Positions 1 to 6,528 of a DNA stretch of 7,577 bases are shown piece by piece. Position numbers and translations under genes: made by a program. This DNA comes from JAWPNA01 sp045402695. Lineage in GTDB: Bacteria > Acidobacteriota > Polarisedimenticolia > JACPZX01 > DASXTC01. The stretch covers positions 1 to 7,577 of the forward strand of contig JAWPNA010000490.1 of NCBI GenBank assembly GCA_045402695.1, read 5' to 3'. The notes under the pieces are model-generated. The model had not been told where the DNA came from, ran no database searches, and was given only the letters and a program-made list of their open reading frames with translations. The first letter of the stretch is position 1, and each line of letters begins with the position of its first letter.

Positions 1-654
1 GGCGGGAAGTCCGGAGAGCGTGAAGGCACCGTCATCGCCCGTCACCGCGAAGAACGGATGGGCCACCACCCCGATGTAGGAGGCCATCCACGGGTGTACG
101 TCGCACCTGGCCTTCACCATCACTTCGGGTTTGTGGAAGTACCGGGTGGCCTTCTGCCCCTGGACCGACATTCCGAAGTTGAACGGAGCGTTCGCCTGCG
201 AGACCGTGTGCACGTTGTGCAGCGTGGGATCGCTGTTGACCAGAAGCAGCGGCTGGCCCACCTGCAGACCGATCACGTGCGGGCGGTAGGTGCATCCGCG
301 CTGATCGAGCTGCACCGGCTGGTCCGGGGGCGCGAAAGTCTTTCCCTCCAGCCCCGACGCAATGTGCACGAAGACGTACTGGACCGCGCCGTTCGCTCCC
401 ACCACCAGATCCTCTCGCACCGGATCCCCATCGTGGCCGGCATGGCAGGCGGCGTCCGACGCCATGTTGATCGCCTCCGGGGAGGGCGGGACGCCTCCGT
501 ACCTCACGCGCCCCATGATGGTCGCGCTTCCCAGGACGGTTCCCACGGGCAGCGCCCCGGCCGGCACGGGCGGGGGCTGCTTGCTGGGATCGGAGCACGA
601 GAGGATGCCCGCCGCCGCGAACAGCGCGGCGGCGAGCGGGAGAGGTCGTCTCAC
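1..654 (-). CDS. Plastocyanin-like (cupredoxin) lipoprotein, 3' end outside the window
   Basis: The frame stays open from a GTG at 654 to the left edge, giving 218 residues without a stop, so the C-terminus is missing. The start follows GGAGGG (671-666) by 11 bases. Residues 1-20 look like a lipoprotein signal: an arginine pair, a hydrophobic run and a lipobox ILSC with Cys20 as the lipidated residue, followed by a Pro-rich linker. The body resembles bacterial plastocyanin-like proteins. The segment LHNVH (His146/His149) and the motif CDVHPWM (Cys184, His187, Met190) supply a His-Cys-His-Met type 1 copper site. Cys70 and Cys121 could form a disulfide. The last residues, with GDDGAFTLSGLPA, read like the start of a carboxypeptidase-regulatory-like beta domain, as often follows in this family. 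Probable role: electron carrier anchored on the periplasmic side. It lies 8 bases after the PuuD-like membrane protein and is surely co-transcribed with it. The physiological partner is inferred, not shown. Confidence 0.82.
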   Translation of the reverse strand, partial: MRRPLPLAAALFAAAGILSCSDPSKQPPPVPAGALPVGTVLGSATIMGRVRYGGVPPSPEAINMASDAACHAGHDGDPVREDLVVGANGAVQYVFVHIASGLEGKTFAPPDQPVQLDQRGCTYRPHVIGLQVGQPLLLVNSDPTLHNVHTVSQANAPFNFGMSVQGQKATRYFHKPEVMVKARCDVHPWMASYIGVVAHPFFAVTGDDGAFTLSGLPA

Positions 655-662
655 CGGTTTGT

Positions 663-1343
663 CTACCCTCCGAACAGCGGCAGATGACTCGCGGTCCCCA
701 TGAAGAACAGCATCGGGATGGAGAGCCATGCGTTGGTGCGGGAGGCCAGGAAGGCCCTGCGTCCCAGGGCCGCCGACTCGGGCGGGATGGGCGTCCCTTT
801 CTCGGCGTTCTCCTTGGTCCAGGCGATGATCCTCTTCTGGTGCCGCCAGATGATCCCCCAGACGTTGAGGAACATCAGCAGCCCCATGCCGCCTCCGATG
901 CCGATGGAGATCGATCGGCTGCTGGCGAAGCCGGCGTGGTTCGCCACGATGTACGTCATCGCCGCCACCAGCACGATGAAGACACCCGCCAGGACGCCGC
1001 CGTTGTTGACCTTCTGCACCTCGATCAGGAAGTACATGATCGCCCACGCGACCAGGGCGGTCACGAGCCAGATGCCCAGCGCGGCATGCGATCCGGCCTC
1101 CGCCGTCACAATCCAGACGAAGTAGACAAGGCCCGACAGCACCGTGACCACCGCGCCCCAGCGGAAGTACCACAGCGCCCGCGGCATGAGGTTCGGTATC
1201 ACCTTCCCCTTGGTGGGGCCGTCGAGGGTCTTCATGAAGTTGACGTTCACGAGGTTGAAGAAGTACAGGATCCCGATCCATGTGATGCCCGTGAGCAAGT
1301 GGATCCACCTCAGCAACATCTGCATGATCGTGGCTGTGTCCAT
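663..1343 (-). CDS. Urate_ox_N (PuuD N-terminal domain) family integral membrane protein, no cytochrome c domain
   Basis: This is a 226-residue, very hydrophobic protein with about six membrane helices (roughly 7-33, 60-80, 88-107, 115-137, 144-167 and 204-222). The start WIHLLTGITWIG followed by YFFN, and the end SRTNAWLSIPMLFFMG then SHLP, match the Urate_ox_N (DUF989) domain found in the membrane urate hydroxylase PuuD. Known PuuD is about 400 residues and ends in a cytochrome c domain. This protein stops before that and has no CxxCH. His15, His136 and His220 sit in or near helices and could bind heme. ATG at 1343 is preferred over an in-frame GTG at 1349: AAGGAG (1359-1354) lies 10 bases before the ATG but only 4 before the GTG. 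The gene starts 75 bases after the phosphatase and is followed by the copper lipoprotein. No purine gene is nearby, so urate oxidation is only a family label here. A quinone- or copper-linked redox protein is equally possible. Confidence 0.8.
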   Translation of the reverse strand: MDTATIMQMLLRWIHLLTGITWIGILYFFNLVNVNFMKTLDGPTKGKVIPNLMPRALWYFRWGAVVTVLSGLVYFVWIVTAEAGSHAALGIWLVTALVAWAIMYFLIEVQKVNNGGVLAGVFIVLVAAMTYIVANHAGFASSRSISIGIGGGMGLLMFLNVWGIIWRHQKRIIAWTKENAEKGTPIPPESAALGRRAFLASRTNAWLSIPMLFFMGTASHLPLFGG

Positions 1344-1418
1344 CGTCACCTCACTCCTTCGAGAGAGCCGTCGAGAACCAGAACTCGTTCCCTCGGGTCG
1401 GTACGGAAGACAACTAAA

Positions 1419-3089
1419 CTATTTGAGGGCGGGCGCCGTGTCAACCGGGCGCAATGCGAGCGGCCTTCCGTCGCGCGGCGCGGCAAAAGGCTCCAGGCGC
1501 AGGGCCTCGGCAAGCGTGGGCGTCAGGTCCACCGTGCGGCACTCTCCCGCGTCCTCTCCTGACGGGATGGAAGCGCCGAGGAAGATCATGGGGACCAGGC
1601 GGTCATAGTCGTAAGGGGATCCGTGCGACGTCCCGGTGGGCGAGGAGGTGAAGAGGCACTTCTCGCACGGCTGCAGCACCAGGTCGCCCCCCCGGTCGGC
1701 CGAATACGAGTTGCGGTAAAGATCAAGGAACAGATCGCCGCCCGGCGCCGACTCGAAATCGGCCGGCGCGTATGTCCGCGCCACTTCCGGAAACCCGGCC
1801 AGGACCCGCCGGGTCTCCTCGACGGCTCTCGCCAGTTTCACGCCGCGCCGTTCGAGCAGCGCGCGATCGTAGTAAAGGTGGCCTCCGATGTCCGACTCGA
1901 TGAAGCGCCCTTCGCCCAGTCGTTTCTCGATCCCCTCCTCCAGACGGCGCTGGAAGCTCTTCTCATCGACTCGGCGCGCTCCGGCAAGCCTCTCCGGAAG
2001 CGGCAGCACGCCGTGATCGGCGCTCAGGGCGAACAGCACCGTGTGTCTCGACTTCGAAACCGAGGCCTCGACCTTGCCCAGGAACTCTCCCAGCCAGGCG
2101 TCCAATCTCAGCAGATGATCCAGGTGCTCCTGGCTGCCCGGGCCGTACAGGTGCCCGATGGTGTCGGTGGCGGAGAGCGCGACCACCAGGAGGTCCGGCG
2201 AGTCGTCCGCGCCGAGATGCTCTTCCTCGAGGATGCGGCCGGCAAGCTGAAGAGTGAGCCAGTCGAGCCAGGGGCTGAGCCGCACGTTGGATGCCATAGC
2301 CCCGATGCGATCCTCCGGCTTGTTCTTCGCTGGATCCTGAGCGGTGACGGGGTGCGGCGCGACGCGCGAATTCCGGGCATCCTCGAAAGGGTCATCGTCC
2401 GGCAGTGCGCGCGGCCTGATCGGATAGGTCCAGAGGCCCGGCACGCCGTCCCGGTAGAGACGCCCCGCGGTCGGCTTGGCTCCCCAGAAGTCGTCTCCCC
2501 ACGCGGGCAGAGCAGGGAGGATGCCGGGGTGGCTCGTGAAGCCGCCGGTCTTGAGACTGAACCAGAAGGCGCCGTCTGGGTGGTGTCCGGCCGTGAGCAC
2601 CGAAGCGCGGTCCTTGCCCGAGACGGTGAAGACCTGAGACGCCGGATTGGACCGTTTGATCAAGTCGGAGAGGTTTTCCCCCAGGAGGTTGGCGGCGGAG
2701 ACGGCAGTCGATCCGTCGAAGTTCGGTCCGTCGAGGCTCGGCGCGGCGCCGACGCAGTAGACATCCTTGCCGGAAAGCCGATCGTGCCAATCGTTGAGGA
2801 TGATCCCGCTGTGCGCCGGGTACAGGCCCGAAAGCAGCGTGGCGTGGCCCGGCCCCGTCTCGGTGAGCGCGTGCGCGTGGCGGCACTGGGTGAAGCGACG
2901 CCCTTCATCGAGGAACCGCTTGAAGCCGCCTTTGAACTCGGCGCCGATCTCCTCGAGCATCCCTCCACCGAGTTGGTCAACAATGACCAGGACGACGAGG
3001 GAGGGTCGATCGGGACCGGCCGGATGGGCAGAGCCGATGAGCAGAGCGCAGACCAGCGCACCGGCCAGGAGGCGCCATGACCTGATCAT
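1419..3089 (-). CDS. Exported PafA-type alkaline phosphatase (type I phosphodiesterase/nucleotide pyrophosphatase superfamily)
   Basis: This 556-residue protein has a Sec signal peptide (positive MIRSWR, hydrophobic core 7-20, likely cleavage near AHPA at 21-24), so it acts in the periplasm or outside. It follows the PafA/Sphingomonas alkaline phosphatase pattern. Asp38 (IVDQ), Asp309 and His313 (DTIGH), Asp358-His359 (DHG) and His489 (SHG) fit the two-zinc site. Thr78 (TGPGH) fits the nucleophile. Asn99 (NDW) and Lys159/Arg161 (KDR) match the residues that bind phosphate in monoesterase members and argue against a pure phosphodiesterase. A C475-x-x-C478 pair just before His489 is notable. 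The predicted reaction is hydrolysis of phosphate monoesters to release phosphate. The start is ATG 3089, which overlaps the zinc-ribbon stop as ATGA. The frame is open further upstream to 3251, but that part lies inside the previous gene and lacks the signal peptide context. No Pho-box is evident. The exact substrate is unknown. Confidence 0.9.
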   Translation of the reverse strand: MIRSWRLLAGALVCALLIGSAHPAGPDRPSLVVLVIVDQLGGGMLEEIGAEFKGGFKRFLDEGRRFTQCRHAHALTETGPGHATLLSGLYPAHSGIILNDWHDRLSGKDVYCVGAAPSLDGPNFDGSTAVSAANLLGENLSDLIKRSNPASQVFTVSGKDRASVLTAGHHPDGAFWFSLKTGGFTSHPGILPALPAWGDDFWGAKPTAGRLYRDGVPGLWTYPIRPRALPDDDPFEDARNSRVAPHPVTAQDPAKNKPEDRIGAMASNVRLSPWLDWLTLQLAGRILEEEHLGADDSPDLLVVALSATDTIGHLYGPGSQEHLDHLLRLDAWLGEFLGKVEASVSKSRHTVLFALSADHGVLPLPERLAGARRVDEKSFQRRLEEGIEKRLGEGRFIESDIGGHLYYDRALLERRGVKLARAVEETRRVLAGFPEVARTYAPADFESAPGGDLFLDLYRNSYSADRGGDLVLQPCEKCLFTSSPTGTSHGSPYDYDRLVPMIFLGASIPSGEDAGECRTVDLTPTLAEALRLEPFAAPRDGRPLALRPVDTAPALK

Positions 3090-3517
3090 TTCTTCTTGAA
3101 GAGACTGTCGAATGCGGCGCGGGCGTCCGAAGCGGCGCCGGGGACCCCGGACCGGCGGCCCGTGGCGTCCAGGACGGTGTTGGCCTTGAACTGCGGGCAG
3201 TCGTTGGCCGATGTCTTGTCCTGGATCTGCTGCGGGATCGTCTCGCGGCATTCCCAGCGGGCGCCCGTGTCGAAGTGGGCGCAGTTGCGGCAGCAGTGAA
3301 GAGGCGCCGAGCAGCTCCCGCAGATTGACAGCTTGATGATCCCCTCCGTGTCACGGGCCACGGAGTTGCACTGATGGCACCTCAGCACGAGCGTGGCGGA
3401 GCGTTCCATCATGTGCCGGAGCTGTCGCTCCTCCGGTGTCTTCGGCGGGCGAGGCTCCTTGCGATCGGTCTTCTTGCTCTGCTCCGACTCGCGGTATCCC
3501 CTCTGTTTGTATTTCAC
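3086..3517 (-). CDS. Conserved zinc-ribbon protein of unknown function
   Basis: The protein has 143 residues and starts with GTG at 3517, backed by a strong Shine-Dalgarno sequence, AGAGGAG, ending 5 bases before it. The first 35 residues are highly charged and probably disordered. Then comes a four-cysteine ribbon, C47-x2-C50 and C66-x2-C69, directly followed by a second cluster: C75, C76, C79 (CCRNC), then HFD, C90 and C107. That makes nine cysteines in 61 residues. I recall similar CRNC...FD...C-RE...DK...N-C small proteins as uncharacterised genes in Acidobacteria and deltaproteobacteria-like lineages. No signal peptide or membrane segment is seen, so it is probably cytoplasmic. The C-terminus is basic (FKKK). 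Its stop overlaps the phosphatase start (ATGA), so the two are translated together. Binding of zinc, and perhaps of nucleic acid or a protein partner, is inferred from the cysteines only. No function is claimed. Confidence 0.82.
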   Translation of the reverse strand: MKYKQRGYRESEQSKKTDRKEPRPPKTPEERQLRHMMERSATLVLRCHQCNSVARDTEGIIKLSICGSCSAPLHCCRNCAHFDTGARWECRETIPQQIQDKTSANDCPQFKANTVLDATGRRSGVPGAASDARAAFDSLFKKK

Positions 3518-3562
3518 GCCTTCTCCTCTGTCCCGGTGCGCACCGCCCCGTTCAATCTTTCA

Positions 3563-3611
3563 GGCAGGCTCAAGTCTACTCCTGTCACCCTGCATTGAGA
3601 AGCAGCCTGCC
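3563..3611. repeat. Inverted repeat in the glgB/zinc-ribbon spacer
   Basis: GGCAGGCT (3563-3570) is repeated inverted as AGCCTGCC (3604-3611), with 33 bases between the arms. It lies in the 121-base gap (3518-3638) that must hold any promoter of the zinc-ribbon/phosphatase operon. It could be an operator or a long-loop hairpin, but eight-base arms in GC-rich DNA can also arise by chance. I found no convincing -35/-10 pair in this gap. Confidence 0.2.
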
Positions 3612-3615
3612 GATG

Positions 3616-3638
3616 GGCGGAAGGGCGGCGCTTCCGCC
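3616..3638 (-). terminator. GC-rich hairpin directly after glgB
   Basis: GGCGGAAG (3616-3623) and CTTCCGCC (3631-3638) form a perfect 8-bp stem with a 7-base loop. The stem begins on the base right after the glgB stop codon (3641-3639). On the minus strand no T-run follows, so it is not a classical intrinsic terminator. It may cause pausing, protect the 3' end of the glgB message from exonucleases, or be a weak terminator. Confidence 0.35.
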
Positions 3639-5858
3639 TCACGCCGGCTTCAGATAAAGCGCGCTGAGCGGCGGCAGCACGAGCGAAGCCGAGGCCGGCT
3701 GTCCGTGGGCCGGCGTGCCCGTGGCGCGCACCCCCCCGCCATTGCCCATGTCGCTCCCACCGTAGTGGCTCGAGTCGCTGTTGAGCGCCTCGCGGTAGAG
3801 TCGCTGCTCGGGCATCCCGATCCGGTATCCGACGCGCGGGACGGGGGTGAAGTTGAAAACGCAGACGATGTAGTCCTCGGCCTCGCGCCCCCTTCTGATG
3901 AACGAGACCACGCTTGCGTCGGCATCCGAGAAATCGATCCACTGGAAGCCGGCCGGATCGTGGTCGGCCTCCCACAGCGCCTTTTCAGCGCGATACAGGT
4001 GGTTCAGGTCGCGGACGTAGCTCTGCAGGCCTCGATGGCTTTCGTATTGCAGCAGGTGCCAGTCGAGGCCAGAGTCGTGATTCCACTCGCGCCCCTGACC
4101 GAACTCGCCTCCCATGAACAGGAGTTTCTTGCCCGGCTGTGCGTAGTGGTATCCGTACAGGGCCCTGAGGTTGGCGAACTTCCTCCAGGCGTCGCCGGGC
4201 ATCCGGCCCAGCAGCGACCCCTTTCCGTGCACGACCTCGTCGTGCGACAGCGAGAGGATGAAGTTCTCGTGGAAGGCGTACAGCAGCGCGAAGGTGAGGT
4301 TGCCGTGCTCGTACTTGCGGTAGATGGGATCGGCGCCGAAGTACTCCAGCATGTCGTGCATCCATCCCATGTTCCACTTGAAGCCGAACCCGAGGCCGCC
4401 CATGTAGACCGGCCGCGACACCGCCGGCCACGAGGTGGACTCCTCGGCCACCATGACGACCGAAGGATGCATCTCGTACACCGCTTCGTTCAGGCTCTTG
4501 AGAAACGAGATCGCATCGAGGTTCTCTCGGCCGCCGTGGGCGTTGGGCACCCACTCGCCGGCTCGCCGACTGTAGTCGAGGTAGAGCATCGAGCTGACGG
4601 CGTCCACCCTCAGCCCGTCGAGATGATACTCGTCGAGCCAGAACAGGGCGCTGGCCTGCAGGAAGTTGCGCACTTCGTTGCGCCCGTAGTTGAAGATGAG
4701 CGTGTCCCAGTCAGGGTGCGATCCCTGGCGCGGGTCGGCGTGCTCGTAGAGGCATGTGCCGTCGAAGCGCGCCAACGCATGCTGGTCGCCGGGAAAGTGC
4801 GCCGGCACCCAGTCCATCAGGACACCGATTCCTTCCTCGTGCGCCCGATCGATGAAGGCGCGGAAGTCATCGGGCGAGCCATGGCGGCTCGTGGGGGCGA
4901 AGTATCCGGTCACCTGGTAACCCCACGATCCGTCGAAGGGATGCTCCAGCACCGGCATCAACTCGATGTGCGTGTATCCCATCTCCTTGACGTAGGGCAG
5001 GAGCTGATCGGCCAGCTCGTGGTACGTGAGCCAGCGATTGCCCTGGTCCGAGGCGCGCCTCCACGATCCGAGGTGCACTTCGTAGATGCACATGGGCGAG
5101 GTGTAGGGGCTGCGGCGGCCCCGGTCTTCCATCCACGCGCCGTCGCGCCACTGGTAGCGACGAAGGTCCCATGTCACCGAGGCGGTCTTCGGCCGGGTCT
5201 CCATCGCGAAGGCGAAGGGATCCGACTTGTCCAGCACGATTCCATCCTTTGTCTTGACCCGGTACTTGTAGAGCTGCCCGGCAGCGAGGCCAGGCACGAA
5301 CAGCTCCCACACGCCCGAGGAGCCCATCGCGCGCATCGGGTGGTGCCGCTCATCCCACGCGTTGAAGTCACCCACCAGGCTCACGGCGCGCGCCGATGGC
5401 GCCCAGACCGCGAACGAGTACCCGGCGACGCCGTCCATGACCCGTGGGCGCGCCCCCAACGTGCGATACAACTCCCGGTGGCTCCCCTCTCCCAGCAGGT
5501 GCAGGTCAACATCACCCAGCGTGGGGAGGAAGCGGTACGGATCGTCGCATAGCCGGGTGCTCCCGCCCGCGCGCACCTCCAGCCGGTAGGCCAGAGGCAT
5601 CCCGCGATCGGCGATGGTGACCTCGAACAGACCCTTCGCGCCGTTGACGCCCACCTGTCGCATCGGATGCCGCCGCCCCGTTTTCGCCGTCCCACCCGGG
5701 GGGACGGGCGGGCCGGACTCGATCAGCGTCACGGCTTCCGCGGCCGGCTGCAGCGTGCGCACCACCACTCCCTCGCCGCGGCCCTCACGAGGATGGGCCC
5801 CGAGGACGGCGTGAGGTTGCGCGTGGTCGCCGCCGAGGAGCCGTTCGATCTCGGACAT
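3639..5858 (-). CDS. glgB: 1,4-alpha-glucan (glycogen) branching enzyme GlgB, GH13 family
   Basis: GlgB cuts alpha-1,4 glucan chains and rejoins them as alpha-1,6 branches during glycogen synthesis in the cytoplasm. The 739-residue protein is collinear with E. coli GlgB (728). It has an N-terminal CBM48-like N1 module, a second CBM48 module (YSFAVWAPSARAVSLVGDFN at 147-166), the GH13 barrel, and a C-terminal beta domain. Catalytic residues are Asp419 (GLRVDAV), Glu472 (MVAEES) and Asp540 (SHDEVVHGK). All three sit exactly 14 positions after E. coli Asp405, Glu458 and Asp526. Asp349 and His354 (DWVPAHF) match Asp335 and His340. ATG 5858 begins MSEIERLLGGDHAQPHAVLG, which fits the family N-terminus. 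An in-frame TTG at 5894 lacks a ribosome site and is disfavoured, although the ATG site is also weak (GGGAG about 13 bases upstream). The N1 module holds a Pro/Gly-rich insert. No other glycogen gene is in the window. The gene is divergent from the TPR gene. Confidence 0.97.
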   Translation of the reverse strand: MSEIERLLGGDHAQPHAVLGAHPREGRGEGVVVRTLQPAAEAVTLIESGPPVPPGGTAKTGRRHPMRQVGVNGAKGLFEVTIADRGMPLAYRLEVRAGGSTRLCDDPYRFLPTLGDVDLHLLGEGSHRELYRTLGARPRVMDGVAGYSFAVWAPSARAVSLVGDFNAWDERHHPMRAMGSSGVWELFVPGLAAGQLYKYRVKTKDGIVLDKSDPFAFAMETRPKTASVTWDLRRYQWRDGAWMEDRGRRSPYTSPMCIYEVHLGSWRRASDQGNRWLTYHELADQLLPYVKEMGYTHIELMPVLEHPFDGSWGYQVTGYFAPTSRHGSPDDFRAFIDRAHEEGIGVLMDWVPAHFPGDQHALARFDGTCLYEHADPRQGSHPDWDTLIFNYGRNEVRNFLQASALFWLDEYHLDGLRVDAVSSMLYLDYSRRAGEWVPNAHGGRENLDAISFLKSLNEAVYEMHPSVVMVAEESTSWPAVSRPVYMGGLGFGFKWNMGWMHDMLEYFGADPIYRKYEHGNLTFALLYAFHENFILSLSHDEVVHGKGSLLGRMPGDAWRKFANLRALYGYHYAQPGKKLLFMGGEFGQGREWNHDSGLDWHLLQYESHRGLQSYVRDLNHLYRAEKALWEADHDPAGFQWIDFSDADASVVSFIRRGREAEDYIVCVFNFTPVPRVGYRIGMPEQRLYREALNSDSSHYGGSDMGNGGGVRATGTPAHGQPASASLVLPPLSALYLKPA

Positions 5859-5942
5859 GCTCGTATTGTCGCTCCCGGACGGGGAGTTGTCCAACCACGG
5901 CGTGCGGCGTCCCGCTCCGCGATGCGCGCGGGGGCCGCAATG

Positions 5943-5951
5943 TATTAATAT
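5943..5951. promoter_or_regulatory. AT-rich palindrome, candidate -10 element(s) of the divergent glgB/TPR promoter region
   Basis: TATTAATA (5943-5950) is a perfect palindrome and the only AT-rich run in the GC-rich 137-base spacer between the divergent glgB and TPR genes. On the plus strand, TAATAT (5946-5951) matches a sigma-70 -10 box at 4 of 6 positions, including the key T, A and final T. It would place transcription start near 5958, about 38 bases before the TPR start at 5996. Read on the minus strand, the same palindrome gives TATTAA upstream of glgB. No good -35 box is visible on either side. Confidence 0.3.
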
Positions 5952-5982
5952 GAGGGCGCTTCCCCATGAACGGGGAGCCTTC

Positions 5983-5987
5983 AGGTG
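5983..5987 (+). promoter_or_regulatory. Ribosome binding site that sets the TPR gene start
   Basis: AGGTG lies 8 bases before ATG 5996. A further in-frame ATG at 5966 has only a GAGGG nine bases upstream and would leave almost no leader if transcription starts near 5958. The start at 5996 is therefore preferred. Confidence 0.5.
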
Positions 5988-5995
5988 ACAAGATA

Positions 5996-6475
5996 ATGGG
6001 CAACCGGGATCGCGCCGAGCAGCTTCTCCAGGAAGCGCTCAAAGAGCAGATGGCGAAGCGTTACGAGGCGGCCGTCGAGTTGTATCACAAGTCGATCACG
6101 GAATATCCCACCGCCGAGGCCCACACGTTCCTCGGCTGGACCTACAGCTTCCAGGGACGGCTTGATGAAGCCATCGCGGAATGCCGGCGGGCGATCTCCC
6201 TGGATCCCGCCTTCGGCAACCCGTACAACGATATCGGGTCGTACCTGATGAAGCAGGGCAAGCTGGAGGAGGCGATCGAGTGGCTGGAGAAGGCGAAGAC
6301 CGCCCCGCGCTACGAGCCGCGCCACTTTCCCTACATGAACCTCGCCCGCCTCTACATGGCGCTGGGCCGCTTCGAGGACGCCTCCCGCGAGTTCAGCCAG
6401 GCTCAATTCCTCCACGAGACCCTCTCCCCGTCCGAGCAACCGCGCGGCGGCGAGACCGACGAGGCGGTTCACTGA
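5996..6475 (+). CDS. Small tetratricopeptide repeat (TPR) protein
   Basis: The 159-residue protein is made almost entirely of TPR helices, in about four repeats: residues 4-37 (degenerate), 39-72 (AEAHTFLGWTYSFQGRLDEA), 73-106 (GNPYNDIGSYLMKQGKLEEA) and 108-141 (FPYMNLARLYMALGRFEDA). Each shows the usual small and aromatic residues at TPR positions, with Pro at repeat ends. There is no signal peptide, membrane segment or catalytic domain, so it is probably a cytoplasmic scaffold that binds a protein or peptide. The block AEAHTFLGWTYSFQGR...GNPYNDIGSYL is one I recall as strongly conserved among stand-alone bacterial TPR proteins, which suggests a specific function not known to me. The last 18 residues are charged and probably disordered. 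An alternative ATG at 5966 would add ten residues. The NamZ-like gene follows 53 bases later on the same strand, so the two may share a transcript. Confidence 0.88.
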   Translation: MGNRDRAEQLLQEALKEQMAKRYEAAVELYHKSITEYPTAEAHTFLGWTYSFQGRLDEAIAECRRAISLDPAFGNPYNDIGSYLMKQGKLEEAIEWLEKAKTAPRYEPRHFPYMNLARLYMALGRFEDASREFSQAQFLHETLSPSEQPRGGETDEAVH

Positions 6476-6517
6476 TCGCGATCTCCGCCGGTCGGAAGCG
6501 CTGACGACGGAAGGATC

Positions 6518-6523
6518 GAGGGG
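6518..6523 (+). promoter_or_regulatory. Ribosome binding site that supports the TTG start of the NamZ-like gene
   Basis: GAGGGG lies 5 bases before TTG 6529. The reading frame has a TGA at 6502-6504 and no ATG, GTG or other TTG between that stop and 6529, so TTG 6529 is the only start that keeps the conserved N-terminus. Confidence 0.6.
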
Positions 6524-6528
6524 TCATC

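Noticed and set aside
32..598. Arg/Gly-rich open frame of 188 codons on the minus strand
   Set aside because: The adjacent minus-strand frame from GTG 654 encodes a clear lipoprotein signal and copper motif over the same bases.
1372..1395. Imperfect hairpin CGAG...CTCG between the phosphatase and the PuuD-like gene
   Set aside because: It has about seven pairs with a two-base bulge and no T-run, so it is too weak to call a terminator or operator. I saw no good promoter in this 75-base gap either.
1623..3080. Open frame of 485 codons on the plus strand opposite the phosphatase
   Set aside because: It mirrors the phosphatase gene and has an Arg/Val/Glu-rich composition with no domain. It is a GC-bias shadow.
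3090..3251. Upstream extension of the phosphatase by 54 codons
   Set aside because: It lies wholly inside the zinc-ribbon gene, is Arg/Pro-rich, and would bury the signal peptide. The ATGA start at 3089 is far better.
3393..5552. Open frame of 719 codons on the plus strand opposite glgB and the zinc-ribbon gene
   Set aside because: It lies antisense to an unmistakable glgB. Its translation is Val/Glu/Arg-rich with no recognisable domain, as expected from third-position GC bias.
5859..5894. TTG start of glgB that adds 12 residues
   Set aside because: There is no ribosome site before it, and the family N-terminus begins at ATG 5858. It is not fully excluded because the ATG site is weak.
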